Part shown: positions 20,742 through 32,299 of the stretch, one piece after another
Layout: each line of letters starts with the position of its first letter
Numbering within the stretch: position 1 is the first letter of the stretch
From: Pectinophora gossypiella
Taxonomy: Eukaryota > Arthropoda > Insecta > Lepidoptera > Gelechiidae
Length of the DNA stretch: 64,000 bases
Reading direction: 5' to 3'
NCBI RefSeq assembly: GCF_024362695.1
Contig: NC_065427.1
Location: 372,001 to 436,000 of the forward strand
Made by a program: the position numbers and the translations under genes
Notes under the pieces: generated by a model
Databases searched by the model: none
Told to the model about the DNA's origin: nothing
The model's input: the letters and a program-made list of their open reading frames with translations, nothing else

Positions 20742-21640
20742 CATTACTACCTGAACTATCGTCAGAAGCCTCGCGGTTCAATAACCCTAAACACAGTCAC
20801 TTAGCGATAAGACCGCCATTTGCCATGTACCTATTTAAAGTAAGTACATTTGAATTTGAACCTAAAGAGTTATTGAGGTCGATCATCAACGACCAGAAGA
20901 ACATTTCTCGATGTGACCACCAGCTTCAAGCGAGCTCACTAAACTTGCAGCCCGTGTGTCAGGTCGGTTAGACCTGGCGAGATGACCTCACGTCTAGACA
21001 AACCAATTAAATATTCTCCCATTTTATACCTCCTCACTAAACGTTTATTGCTTTTTAACGTTCGTTATTGACTTTCTGTGTTCTCTGAATTGAAATTGAT
21101 AGCATTCGCTTAACTAAAACTGAACTCTTTCGTTCAATTAATTCCAAAATGTGAGATTTGTTTTCGAATCTATTCGTGAATACATAGCGTTTGAATTTCT
21201 AAAAGCTTGATTAGTTTAAAGCTTTTAAATTAAAATATATTAAATAAGTAAGTGTCTATATTTTCGCTTGCTTAAAAAAGTATATTGCTCCGTGATGCGA
21301 TGATAAACTATTCATGAAACTCTTTAAATCTCGTAAATTATATTCGTAATTGCAGTAGGTGGGTACTTACGTTTTAAGCTTCATATTTCATCAAAGGTGA
21401 GGTAGCATCCATTTTCATCTGCAAAGGAATATTGTATAATATAAGTTAATTTAAATATAAAATAGTTTTACCTTTAAAATATTTTTTTTTTCTTGAAAGC
21501 ACTTAAATGAAAATACAGAATATGAAATAGATTGCAGCTCCTTAAGACTGATAGTATTTATTTTCTACCTTCTGTGCTGGACTGCACGCAAATTAAAAAC
21601 CTTTCCCGACACGTCGTAAAAGCCGACATAGAAAAATACA
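20740..21640. other. Gene-free stretch
   Basis: AT-rich, no supported feature. Confidence 0.3.
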
Positions 21641-21740
21641 GGGTGTTAGTGACATCGTAACGAATACTCAGGGGAATGACCATGATTTTGAGTTGATATC
21701 AAGTGGAATTTTCTTTCAAACTTCATATCACAAGTGGCTC
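21641..21740 (+). repeat. Dispersed repeat H fragment
   Basis: The block 'gtgttagtgacatcgtaacg' followed by 'gttgatatcaagtggaattttc' recurs at 22673-22750, and its second half at 31258-31285. It is probably the 3' end of a retroelement; the class is unknown. Confidence 0.6.
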
Positions 21741-22672
21741 CAAATAATCTTCTGCCTACTTGCAGCTTTACACACTCCTTTAGGAGTTAAAGGCGCGAGT
21801 TAATTATAAATATTTTCATGGTAGAAAATTCAATACTCTCTCCCAACAATCTCTTGATAATCTTGGTTGGCCCGAATTTCAACTCCCACAATACTCCAAA
21901 ACATTTAAGAAGTCAGATAAAAATCCCGTGGAAATTCAATGCTGGCTTCACAAACGCAATTATGCAAACTGTTAGGGACATAATATGAAGAGTGTAATAT
22001 CTCTGAAATCCTGCATAGCGCTTATCGCAGCATAAATGTAGTACAGTATGGTAGGTCTATTTAACTAAAATGCGAACCGAGGCGAATACATAGTAATAGT
22101 TATAACTCTGTCTGTTACTTTTTCACGCTTAAACTGCTGGACCGAATTAGATGGAAATTGTCACGAAGTGACATCGAAAACATTTTTTTTATTTTTTAGG
22201 GACAGGCATAGATTATTGATTCATTTTTTTTATTGATTAGACTTTATTTTTTTGTCGATTACACTTTAATATACTATCTTTGGTCTTCGTTTTGTGATGA
22301 AGCAGCAAGTCTATAATCAACTCGTACCCAATCTCCGTTCTTCGAAGTATTTGTAAGGTTCGAATCGTTCCTGCGTGTTCGTAGATGCTCGCACGAGACA
22401 AATTCGTGCGGAAACGCGTCCTAATTTCGTTCGGCTTAGTTGTGATACCGTTTTATCTGTATATCTAAGCCCGCGGCGACGGGCGGCTGTTATGAGCAGA
22501 TTAGAGGCGGCGCAACACGTAATGCCGTGCACTAGACAACTGCATTAACTCAGTGTTAGCTGTTTACACTGCCGCTATCTGCCAGATATTAAAGCTGCGT
22601 TTCGGAACGAGCCGCGGCTGAGCGAAGAAACGCGAATATACGTACACATACAAACATATAGGTGGTGTGTAG
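21741..22672. other. Gene-free stretch
   Basis: A Helitron-like block lies at about 22095-22150 ('ctctgtctgttactttttcacgc'). The open frame on the minus strand at 22317-22532 has no recognisable domain and I do not call it a gene. Confidence 0.35.
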
Positions 22673-22750
22673 GTGTGTTAGTGACATCGTAACGAAATCT
22701 GAGGGACGATTCAGGCTTCCGAGTTGATATCAAGCAGAATTTTCTCGTAA
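22673..22750 (+). repeat. Dispersed repeat H fragment
   Basis: Same blocks as at 21641-21740, in the same orientation, with several substitutions. Confidence 0.6.
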
Positions 22751-23159
22751 GAGCTTAGGAGTTTTTCACTATAACACAAAATATACCGTTCTATATGTTG
22801 CATTATTCTTTAGTCTATGATAAAGGAAAAAAAACTACAACCGTGTATGATCGACGGACGCTGTCACCACGTTCACTCGCAATTTATACGTTTGTTCTCG
22901 ACAGTTGCATTAAAAGGCTGTCAAGCGACAGTGTGAAAAATACGCGTCCATTCCCGGCCGCGGGCCGCTATAGAACACCACGCCCGTAAATAACGCGCAA
23001 TGGACGAGCTACAGTTGACACCGTTCGGTCGCCATTTATTAGTGTAACTAATGGCGCCTATTGTTGGTTGAAATTGACAAGGATTTTATTGCATTCAGAC
23101 TATTATTGCTATTACAATAAATACTGGATGTCCAAACATTTATGTGTGGCTACAACATA
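22751..23159. other. Gene-free stretch
   Basis: No supported feature. Confidence 0.3.
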
Positions 23160-23310
23160 ACATAGCTCATACATACGCCCACGACTGTATCCCAATTGGG
23201 GTATTCAGAGGCACATCCATCGCAGAATGAACTAAGTACCCACATCTCACCGAGCTTCCTATAAAACCAACGTGATAGTTGATGAGCTGTTTATAATGCT
23301 CGAGCCAACT
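23160..23310 (-). repeat. Repeat C
   Basis: Inverted relative to 26228-26378. It contains the 'cccaattggggta', 'gaactaagtaccc' and 'gctcgagccaactg' blocks in reverse order. Confidence 0.7.
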
Positions 23311-23459
23311 GAAAACAGCGCTTTAAGTAAGTTAATAACAATAACTCATCGATGCATGTCCGCTACCGGAGTTCTAATCGGCGCTTCGAATTTTCGACGC
23401 AAGCCACATGAACGGTCATGAGTAGGTACTAATATGTATACACTTTGAAACCACATAAC

Positions 23460-23812
23460 ATAAACAGCCTATATACGTATATAGGCTGTATATATATAGG
23501 CTGTCGTTACGTCCCACCGCTGGGCACAGGCCTCCCCTCAATCAACCGGAGGGGGTATGGAGCATACTCCACCACGCTGCTCTACTGCGGGTTGGTGGAG
23601 GTTTTTACGGCTAATAGCCGGGACCAACGGCTTAACGTGCCCTCCGAAGCACGGAATCATCTTACTTTTTCGGACAATTAGGTGATTCAAGCCTGAAAAG
23701 TCCTTACCAAACAAAAGACAGTCTCACAAAGTGATTTCGACAATGTCCCCATCGGGAATCGAATCCGGACCTCCAGATCGTGAGCTTGACGCTCTAACCA
23801 ACAGCTCTAACA
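23460..23812 (-). repeat. tRNA-derived SINE-B
   Basis: Read on minus: degenerate tRNA head with B-box area (ggttcga equivalent in 'tcgaatccgg'), SINE body, then the SINE-B tail. The tail contains 'ggtggagtatgctcc', 'gaggggaggcctgtgccc' and 'tataggctg'. A stretch of extra TATA-rich repeats lies at the end. Confidence 0.8.
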
Positions 23813-24500
23813 AATTAAACCGCAAGTCTCATAAATGTCAAATATGAGTGCGACAGGGTCCTAAAGTGGGTACGTGATAATGCTCATGACTGTACCACAG
23901 GACCACAGTGACTCAATAATAACGATATTTTTTTCATTTTTTTTTAATAAGCATCAGCAGTGAGACAAGATAAGAAGAAGAATAGGCATCATAGCTCATA
24001 AAATATGTTACCTATATAGTTTAACCTAATAATAAATAAAATAATAATACCCCACGCACGCCTTCCAAAAGTCCGGGACTCCATAGGCGAGATATGGAAA
24101 CGACATATTACTATGCTACTTAGCATTTCATGGTGCTTCGGCGGCGGTCTACCGGGGAAGCGACGATACAACAACCTTTGGCCAAAAGTCTTCACGCATC
24201 GAAGATAAATCCAGCTTGCTTGTCGACAAATGCAGCACAAAAGCTTTAAATTAGGGCACAAGAAAAGAGATAACGATCTTAATCTTCACCAATCCACATC
24301 AGACATAATTTATTCATTAGTTATACTTATAACAATTGCAAAAGTAAAAAAGTAACTACTGGTATTTTTGGTATAACTTTTGACTCCTCCCATCCCGATA
24401 CGTTATGCTGGTTGTTACACGCGTATACAATTGTGCGGTTATTAAAATACTTCAATAAAATAAAAAAGATTACTGATTATCTAGAATATATGAATATATT
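23813..24500. other. Gene-free stretch with a short shared block
   Basis: The sequence at 24052-24100 ('cccacgcacgcctt', 'gggactccatagg', 'gatatggaaacgacat') recurs at 45078-45137, so it is a dispersed repeat. A minus-strand open frame across it (24261-23989) has no recognisable domain. Confidence 0.4.
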
Positions 24501-24504
24501 ATTT

Positions 24505-24710
24505 GATTAACTTTCTGGGAACTGATATTAGGCAGCCAAAAAAAAAAACACTAAATTGTATTTCAATATTTCATGTTTTCTTTTTAAAATGAACGTCCAG
24601 AGCCCTGTGCCGAGGTTTTTCTTACAGCTTCTTTTCCCCGGCAGACGATCAAAAGTGTGACTATGTTACCTACTGAATAAAGATATATTTTTGAATTTGA
24701 TTTGGATCCA
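24505..24710 (+). repeat. LINE-3 3' UTR, 5'-truncated copy
   Basis: It matches the LINE-3 3' UTR on the opposite strand: 'gggaactgatattaggcagc', 'ccctgtgccgaggtttttctt', 'agcttcttttccccggc', 'ctactgaataaagata'. It ends in the first units of the TTTGAA tail. No ORF2 codons are retained. Confidence 0.9.
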
Positions 24711-25903
24711 ACAGATTCACATGTATGTGTATATCAGTATACCTGTAGGTTATTAATGTTTGTCTGTAGTGCGACGAGCTTGTGGAGCGTTTGTAACCGT
24801 TTACGAGTTAAAACAGATCAGCGCCGGTCCGGTGACGGCGCTTCAAAGGAGTTGCAACTTGAATACATCTCTTAGTTGCTGCGGTGTACCACAGGAGAAT
24901 ACTATTACTGGATACTGGGAACTACACAACTAGACGGCTACACACACACACACGCACACACACATACATACTCTACTCACACACACATGAAAATTAATAG
25001 GAAATCGATTAAATTTATAAATAAAGGATAATAAGATAAAGGAAAAAATTATATCTGTGACGTGTAATTATTATTATCAATAAATGACTATAACTATAAT
25101 AGGTGTACCTCTAACTACCCCCTCATTGGGTTATATGAGCTTATAGTCATAAATAAAGGGACCTAATAAAGAACGTAACGTCCGTTAATAATTTATTTCT
25201 ACAACATCACACAATTATCTAAGTATACACTTAAAATCGTACCTTACTCAAACTATAAAATATGTAAGAAGGCTTATGAAAGAAGGAAATATGAAGGAAA
25301 AACTTGCTAGATATATATTTCGATAAAAACTGCTAATAAAAGAACTGAGAATTAACTAGATACCAAGTTTCAGATCTTTAAATCACAGCTCCTGACATGC
25401 CTAACATTCATCGGTTGCTGTAAAATAGCTTTGCAATAGTGTGAGTGAGACGAGCCTAGCAAATCAATAAACCCACCTTTATAGTTAGGTTTATAAATAT
25501 CTTAATAGACGTTTCTATACAGTTAAAAGACTCGACAGCAATAACAGATTTGCAGCATTCTTGTATGTCTGTTGTAGGTACAACCTACAACACGGTGGTA
25601 GCGACATGCTCGGCGGATGCTAATGTGCTCGGCGATGGTCTCGGTATCATAGCACCGTAGCATTCTAACAGACTGAACACTAACTTAATATATTATATAC
25701 GCATTTTTTTACACATTAGATTGGAAACAAATGCAGGACGCAGAAGCAACGTATGCTCGTAATGCTATCGGGCTGGCAGAACCACAGGTTCGCACCATAA
25801 AAAGCAATAAAATAATTGCTTTTTATTGAATTGCTTCGATTTAGCCTTTTAATCTGGACCTGTTGTCAAAATCGTGGGATAAACCGAATTAATGACTGAT
25901 TAG
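24711..25903. other. Gene-free stretch with a CA-rich run
   Basis: A CA-rich run at about 24942-24988, followed by an A-rich segment with AATAAA motifs, is reminiscent of the LINE-1/2 3' UTR. No other match is visible, so I do not assign it. Confidence 0.35.
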
Positions 25904-25904
25904 C

Positions 25905-26195
25905 AGGTGATGTGTTTCACTGGCTTGCTTCTCAAACGGGGAGCGCCGATTCGATTCCCGGTGCCGGCGAGTAATAAAATTAATAAGTAATAATAATAGT
26001 AATTCCGATGATGATTCCGTGCTTCGGAGGGCACGTTAAGCCGTTGGTCCCGGCTATTAGCCGTAAAAAACACCTCCACCAACCCGCATTGGAGCAGCGT
26101 GGTGGAGTATGCTCCATACCCCATCCGGTTGATTAAGGGGAGGCCTGTGCCCAGCAGTGGGACGTATATATAGGCTGTTTATGTATTATGTATGT
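25905..26195 (+). repeat. tRNA-derived SINE-B
   Basis: B box (ttcgattccc) near 25950, then the body ('gattccgtgcttcgg', 'gttaagccgttggtcccgg') and the SINE-B tail ('ggtggagtatgctcc', 'cccagcagtgggacgta', 'ataggctgtttatg'). A TATG-repeat tail ends the copy. Confidence 0.85.
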
Positions 26196-26227
26196 ATGTA
26201 TGTAATAATAGTAATTATTTTTTTCAC

Positions 26228-26378
26228 TAACACAGTTGGCTCGACCATTACAGAGACTATAATCTTACAGAAAGCTCAGTGAAGCATGGGTACTCAGTTC
26301 ATTTTGCAATGGATGTACCTCTGATTTACCCAATTGGGATATAATTGTGAGCTTATATTGTTATGTTTGTTGTTATGT
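26228..26378 (+). repeat. Repeat C
   Basis: Near-complete copy from 'acagttggctcgaccatta' through 'gggtactcagttca' and 'gatgtacctctgattt' to 'gtgagcttatattgttatg'. It is a short, dispersed, non-autonomous lepidopteran-type repeat; I see no coding sequence and no clear terminal repeats. Confidence 0.75.
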
Positions 26379-26502
26379 TAGCAGCCTATTTACACTTTCA
26401 ATATGTGTGTTCAATGAACGAGAAGATGCGATCTGCACAAATATTCTACACATATAAGATGATGGAATTTTAAGGTGTTTTTTTAAGTTTAAATCTACAT
26501 GT

Positions 26503-26556
26503 AGACTTGTAGACTAAAAGTAGACTTGTAGACTGGTAGACTTGTAGACTAAACTC
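26503..26556. repeat. Short minisatellite
   Basis: Three tandem, slightly unequal units of TAGACTTGTAGACTAAA type. Confidence 0.85.
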
Positions 26557-26596
26557 AATATTATAGGTAGATAGATGGCGCCGGCGTCAGAAGAGG

Positions 26597-26670
26597 ACTC
26601 GGTGGTGTAATGGTTAACACGCTCGTCCCGGCTTGATAAGAACTGCGAATTCAAGTCCCGTCTGAGTCAA
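26597..26670 (+). repeat. tRNA-like SINE head or tRNA relic
   Basis: The ends gactcgg and ctgagtc pair as a seven-base acceptor-like stem (one G-T pair). The D-arm-like gtgt...acac pairs perfectly around 'aatggtta'. The B-box position reads gaattcaagtcc, and no good anticodon stem forms. It is therefore a SINE head or a decayed tRNA, not a functional tRNA gene. It differs from the SINE-A/B head. Confidence 0.5.
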
Positions 26671-27110
26671 AATTTTCTCTTTATAAGACGATGGTCATTT
26701 CATGTATTAACTTAATTTATTTCCTCACCTGTCTTATCTACCAGGAAACTAATTGTAAACTCCACCTCTGAGACCTCTATTTAAATGAATAACAATATCA
26801 TGAAAGTTGGGTGGTCTGAGGCCGGATATATTCGCCAGTACTCCGGCGCATGATCAAGTTATGGGAAGTTGTAACTCAGCACAATGGAATCAAACCACTG
26901 AAGTTTGCAACTTGTCTGTTGTTCCAATATCCGAACAATGTTTGCGTTCGACATCACTCCGCTTCTGATTTATGATGTCTTGACAAGGCGATAGTGAGAG
27001 CCAAGTTTCTGTTCATTATTCTATGCTCAGATTATCTTTAAGGAGTGCCTGTGGGTAGTTTTTGTGGGACCTAGAACTGTGCTGATCTTAAGTGTAGATA
27101 TCTGTAATAC
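26671..27110. other. Gene-free stretch
   Basis: It may contain the body of the tRNA-like SINE starting at 26597, but no second copy is in the window to confirm it. Confidence 0.3.
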
Positions 27111-27162
27111 TAAGTATAGAACGGTAACTCCGCCCCGCACCAATTCGTATCGGGTGCCGACC

Positions 27163-27237
27163 TTTTTTTTTTTTTTTTTTTTTTTTTGACGTGACTTATT
27201 GTAGATTTGCCGCAGATGGCATTAACTACTTGGCCGG
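27163..27237 (-). repeat. Short poly(A) LINE tail with perfect target duplication
   Basis: On the minus strand, 50 bp of the poly(A) LINE 3' end are followed by A25. ATCGGGTGCCGACC flanks it on both sides (27149-27162 and 27238-27251). Confidence 0.9.
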
Positions 27238-27250
27238 ATCGGGTGCCGAC

Positions 27251-28980
27251 CGCGTACTTAGAAATTCTAGTTCAATACCCCCCCGCCGCCCGAGACGAAC
27301 TGGAGTCAGATTTCCAAGCGAAAAACAAAAACTTTTAAAGTTCTTTTAAGTTTTCGGTTTCTTATCTTGAGGGTTAGTGTAGTAAACATGTCTGTTTACA
27401 GCAGTAACACTATCTGCCAGATAAGTGTCTGATAGCTTCAGACTTTATCTGTAACCCAGAAGCATAATATTAGTTCATAACTTCATAACCCTGCTTTTAA
27501 ATCCTTACCAATACGTCACGCGAGGTTGACGAGTAGAATGAGGGTTTCTAGCACATTTTAACGCATATTACTCACCTAAAAATCCTACTGTAGTTCGTCG
27601 CCGTCTGAGTCGTATTGGAGTAGAATATCCGAATATCCGGGCATTTTTCACTTGGAAATCCTACTCCAGTTCGTCTCGGCCGGTGGGAACGTATTGAAAT
27701 AGTATTTCTAAATACGCATGGCGACCTCACCCCCTCTGGGTCTTACTTTAGTCTTAAATGGCCGTTAACCGCTAAGGAGTAAGGGGGAGAACAGGAACTA
27801 CCTCTCTCGCTCGCACTTACGCGTTAGGCAGGTATGTTTTTTTATGAAGTGTCCGGGGTATGTCTTAGGCGTACTCAGACTGTTGAATACCATGTAACCT
27901 GTAAGCTAATATTGGACTGAATACTTAGTTTCTGAGTCCTGATAGACGCAGGCGTACAAAAGAAGCAAAGCAAAGTTGAGACCACAACATTTTCCCACAA
28001 TACTGGCTGTGGAAAAAATGCCTGTGCTCAGCAGTGACACTTCAAGTTAGACACGACAACACTAACGTGGCTCCAGAACACATTCGACAGTGTTGCCACA
28101 CAGCACACGTTTTGGAAGCCCGTCGATATCTGTGAACTGACAGCGCTGTTCAAATGCGTGACAATGAATTGAAAGTTCACCCATACATACTGATAACGGA
28201 CAGTCATCCGTAGTTTGTAATAAGATTGAACATTGGTCCAAATTAAATGCGTTGTAGCGCGTCAGTCTGAACACATTTGTCAGCCTACTACTTATATTTT
28301 TTTTTTATAAATTTGTCATTTCGTCTACATTCATTTGTAAGTCTTTCTCTTCTTCTTAAATAAGTCTAAGTGTAAGTCTTCTACGTTTTTGTTTAAATAT
28401 TGATTATTTTACGTATAATTTGGCAACATAATACCTATCGTTTTAATTTGTTCATACTCGTATATAAATAAAATTACTTGAGGCTAAGTTTTGATGTAAA
28501 GCTTTGCAGCGTGCCTACTATAATTTATAAACAATTTCAAAAGGCCAGTTCTAAAAACGAGTTGTATCTGCGTTTGATTTTTCCACTTTTGTCGGTTGTA
28601 GCGGGGCTGATAGAGAATTAGATTTGGTTGCATCTCGCATGCGAACGAATGCAGCCGAAAGCAACGGAACACGGGCGGGGTACAGGATATCGCATTGCAA
28701 ATATTTGTTATACGCTCCATTTGTACCGCTTACATATGTATTTTGCTGATGCCTAGTGATAAAGCAGTGTCTGGATAGCATGCACTCGGTCTGTATCAGC
28801 ATAAGAAATCAAAGTGAACTGTTGTTTATAGAAAGCCATTTTACCAAAATGAACATCAATATGTTTAATATTTATTAATACCAAAATTATTAAGATTAGT
28901 AAACAAAAACATACCCATAATCTGAATTGATGACCATCACACATGGACTCTTGTTTCCTGAAACAAAAGAAAAGGATATT
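27251..28980. other. Gene-free stretch with repeat G
   Basis: Repeat G is seen at about 27717-27870 ('accccctctgggtcttacttt', 'accgctaaggagtaaggggga', 'gtgtccgggg'). Related copies are at 30150-30175 plus 30742-30870 and at 51540-51620. The remaining sequence has no supported gene. Confidence 0.45.
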
Positions 28981-28984
28981 ATAA

Positions 28985-29222
28985 TCCATACTAATATTAT
29001 AAATACGGAAATGACTTTGTCCGTCCGTCTGTCTGTAATCTTTTTCACGCGTAATCCGCTGAGCCGATTAAAATTATTAGTACTTATGGTGATAGTTTGA
29101 GATCCAGTAAAGAATATAAGATGGTTTCTAAGTTTTTAACTTAGGAGATGAAAAGTGGGTGGAAAAAACATGTCACGCGATAACCAATATCCACGCGGAT
29201 GGAATCGCGGGCGGAAAGCTAG
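28985..29222 (+). repeat. Helitron-like non-autonomous repeat
   Basis: It runs from 'actaatattataaatacgg' via 'tccgtctgtctgtaatc' and 'cacgcgtaatccgctgagcc' to 'aatcgcgggcggaaagctagt', ending in CTAGT. This is a very common lepidopteran repeat layout that I associate with Helitron-type elements. No transposase is present. Confidence 0.6.
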
Positions 29223-30150
29223 TGTTTTGTTAATACGACGAGTCACGAGTCGAAATAAATCATAACTATTTTTTTCCTTTTAGCGTATTTTCATTCTAGT
29301 ACTAATACTCTTAACAAATGTATTCTACTGCACAGTAACTATATCTTATTTACTACATAAAACACTGTATAAAAGTGCACGAGAAGAAAGAACAATTCCA
29401 CTACGAGCAATAGTTCACTCTTAGCCAAGTGTATATTGGCAGTAAAACATTTGTGAAATACGTTTACCCTAAATACCAACACACTATGGTACCAAACGAT
29501 GCGTTTTCTATATTTTATTAATAGGTTTGTACCTATGGATCAAAATAACCTGTTCAAGAAGGACAATCTTTGGACGATTTTGGAGTGTTTCCGAAATTCC
29601 TTATTTGTTTCTTCCGCTCGGCTGCAGCGGTTTTCCTACATAGTTTGTGTGTTGCGGACAATAAAGAAATATGAAAGCATACATTATTAATCACAATAAA
29701 ACTACTATCTATCTCCGCGGGGCACGGCCTTCGCCTATCTCGTCGCGAACATAAATTTCCCTTAACATACCTAGTATGTGAGTAAAATATACAAACGATG
29801 AAAATGCTCAATGATATTTAGTAATAACTATGAATGATATACTGGGTGAATTTTTAGACAAGCTCTCAGAATGGGCCAACAACGAATAAAACTTTCAGTC
29901 CTATTTGATAGTGACAGATAATGAGCTTTTCGCCTAGATACGCCTCGTGTCGTGTTATTTACGCGTAGCGCAGCTAATTAGCCTGACACTAGAGCTGATA
30001 AAGATCGGTCTTCGACCTCATAAGCCACATCGATGAGTTCGTAATGCCAATCTCATACTAGAAGGCAGCTCTGGACTAGAGCTGGCATTTTTTACTCAAG
30101 GCATAGAATTATTGAATCTTTGTACCAATTCGTATCGCGCGCTGATTTCA
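29223..30150. other. Gene-free stretch
   Basis: No supported gene. Opposed open frames at 29499-29811 have no recognisable domain. Confidence 0.3.
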
Positions 30151-30173
30151 CCCCCTCTGGGTCTTACTTTAGT

Positions 30174-30330
30174 CTTTTTCTTCTATCGTGTGGATTGTGA
30201 AGTGGATTACCAACCCCATCAACCCTGGTGTCAGGGTTATTACTAAGCCGCCATCGGCGCCTGACATGACTCATGTAACGACTACGTACTTACATCATCA
30301 GTAAGTAATAACCGGGACCAACGGCTTAAT
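30174..30330 (-). repeat. 5'-truncated SINE-A with target duplication
   Basis: The SINE-A tail ('cttctatcgtgtgg', 'ctggtgtcagggttatta') and part of the body lie between ACTTTAGTC on the left and ACTTTAGAC on the right, an imperfect 9-bp target duplication taken from repeat G. Confidence 0.75.
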
Positions 30331-30343
30331 GACTTTAGACTTA

Positions 30344-30741
30344 AGGCGATTCTCACACTGCCCCGCATGATGCAGCGTAGCGCGTGGATGCGTGTTCTTC
30401 CGTTGCTTGTAAGTATCTCCGTTTGTATAGAAAACACGCACAGTCTAACACACAGAAAATGCATCCACGCGCATTCATGCGGATCACGCGCATACAAGCG
30501 GAGAAACATGCACCCCCGCGCGTAGGTGCGGGACGAGACGCAAGGAATGGCACACCGAATCCCGCAGAGTCGCGCGTGATTTTGGAACGGCTTTGAATTA
30601 AATGAAAGCCGCCGTGCGTTAATCTACATAACGCCCCTACGCGCGTGAGTGCGTAAAAACCCGCACGATGATGCAGATCTGCACTCCCGCAGGTATGTGC
30701 GTAGGTGCGTCGACACGCAACGGGCAGTGTGAGAATCGCCT
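30344..30741. mobile_element. CpG-rich TIR element, non-autonomous
   Basis: It has 20-bp perfect terminal inverted repeats AGGCGATTCTCACACTGCCC (30344-30363 and inverted 30722-30741). The interior is unusually rich in CG, with many 'gcgtg', 'gcgcg' and 'gtgcg' motifs and several sub-palindromes. No transposase frame is present. It sits in repeat G; the flanks (TTA left, TGA-like right) give no clear target duplication. It is class II by structure; the superfamily is not assigned. Confidence 0.85.
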
Positions 30742-30870
30742 GAGTGGCTGTAAACCGCTAAGAAATAAGGGGGAGAGCGTGGACTGTCTGACTCGCTCGC
30801 ACTTGCACGTTAGACGGAATACGATAAGAATGAGATTTTTGTATTGAGTATCCGGGGTGGGCCCCGGTTA

Positions 30871-31317
30871 GTTACGGTTCACCACAAGCACTCTCACCTA
30901 GTACATGTATATGCACACTCGAAAACAGACTGCGGCAAGCTGAATATCAAGGAAACTGTACATGTGACCTCAAACATTCGCTAGGGAGGTCCCTCCATTG
31001 GGCATACATAATGTAAGTGTTGCCCGTTGTAATAAATAAGGCATATTTGCATGGGTGGTCGGGTGTACGGGTGTAGCCACTCATAGGGGACTTGACCCGC
31101 GAAAGGGACGCTCTAAGCCGGGAATATAAAGCCTGTGATAATACGAATGTGTCTTACTGACACTGCTCTGGTACTGATGTGATAACGACTGTGTTTTCAT
31201 AAACAAGGTACAAATTACATCGATGACACCGTACAAAATACTAAAGAGCATGATTCAGAGTTAATATCAAGTGGAATTTTCCGTCCCGAAATTCATGACT
31301 TTAGGGTGCCACATCAC
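30871..31317. other. Gene-free stretch
   Basis: A repeat H fragment lies at about 31258-31285 ('gagttaatatcaagtggaat'). Nothing else is supported. Confidence 0.35.
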
Positions 31318-31394
31318 ATCATCATCAGCCGTACGACGCCCTGCTGGGCATAGGCCTCCCCCAAGGATCTCCACGACGATCTCCATCGAGTTGG
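31318..31394 (+). repeat. Dispersed repeat fragment
   Basis: The block 'catcatcatcagccgtacg' followed by 'cataggcctcccccaaggat' is a widespread lepidopteran repeat motif. The classification is recalled, not shown here. Confidence 0.45.
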
Positions 31395-31600
31395 GCTCAT
31401 GATCTTGAGGTCCGGGTTTGGTTCCCGATGAGGACATTGTGGAAATCACTTTGTAAGACTGTCCTTTGTTTGGTTAGGACATTGCAGGCTTGAATCACCT
31501 GATTGTCTGGAAAAGTAAGATGATTCCGTGCTTCGGAAGGCACGCTAAGCCCCGGGCTACTACCCCAAATTACCTCCACCAACCCGCAGTGGAGCAGCGC
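31395..31600 (+). repeat. SINE-B, 3' truncated
   Basis: Head with B-box remnant ('gtttggttcccg'), body ('gattccgtgcttcggaaggc'), and the start of the SINE-B tail ('ctccaccaacccgcagtgga'). It stops at 'agcagcgcgg' where another repeat (about 31600-31690, 'gattttgatgcggt' type) begins. Confidence 0.8.
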
Positions 31601-31690
31601 GGATTTTGATGCGGTCTTTTTTTTATTGATAGAGTATTTCATGAAGAAGGTTTATAATTTATAATAACATCCATTAAGTGATTTCTTGGG
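31600..31690 (+). repeat. 'gattttgatgcggt' repeat fragment
   Basis: It shares 'cggattttgatgcggt', 'gaaggtttataat' and 'taataacatccattaa' with 34508-34590. The class may be Helitron-like; no coding sequence. Confidence 0.6.
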
Positions 31691-31978
31691 TGCCACATAC
31701 ATACATACAAAAACTCACGCCCGTAATCCCTACTGGGGTGGGTAAAGCCACAAATAAAGAAAACTTTCAGCCACTGTTCATACGAAGTCGTAACCTAAGA
31801 TAGATATGATGAAGCTCGCGGTAACAAGGAATCAGCCTGCCGCCCTTAACTATCCATCATGATAGAAATAACACAATTCTATTGTCAGATTTAACGACGT
31901 GCCCGGGGAGTCAAACAGCTGAACGTGTTTATGTTTTTATTCGCTCTCAGTCTAGCGAAGAAGCTACAGAAGAACTTA

Positions 31979-32299
31979 TAACATAAACAGCCTATACACG
32001 TCCCACTGCTGGGCACAGGCCTCTCCTCAATCAACCGGAGTGGGTATGGAGCATAATCCACCACGCTGCTCCACTGCGGGTTGGTGGAGGTAATTTGGGG
32101 TAGTAGCCCTGGCTTAGCGTGCCTTCCGAAGCACGGAATCATCTTACTTTTCCAGACAATCAGGTGATTCAAGCCTGCAATGTCCTAACCAAACAAAGGA
32201 CAGTCTCACAAAGTGATTTCGACAATATCTCCATCGGGTATCGAACCCGGACCTCCAGATCATGAGCCCAACGCTCTAACCACTAAACCACGGAGGTTG
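31979..32299 (-). repeat. tRNA-derived SINE-B, near complete
   Basis: On the minus strand it has a full tRNA-like head starting 'cctccgtggtttagtggttag', the B box (gggttcgatacc), the body, and the whole SINE-B tail ending 'ataggctgtttatgt'. It is the best SINE-B reference copy in the window. Confidence 0.9.

Larger units (their letters stand above)
30152..30870 (+). repeat. Repeat G interrupted by two insertions
   Basis: The left part ('ccccctctgggtcttacttt') and right part ('ggctgtaaaccgctaagaaa', 'tatccggggtgggcc') match the continuous repeat G at 27717-27870. Between them lie a SINE-A fragment (about 30174-30330) and a TIR element (30344-30741). Confidence 0.7.

Noticed and set aside
22317..22532. 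71-codon minus-strand frame rich in Arg in a CG-richer patch
   Set aside because: No similarity that I recognise and no exon signals worked out. It could be part of an unseen exon but nothing supports it.
28484..28989. Three overlapping minus-strand frames of 78-83 codons
   Set aside because: No recognisable domain, no supporting signals, and the frames contradict each other.
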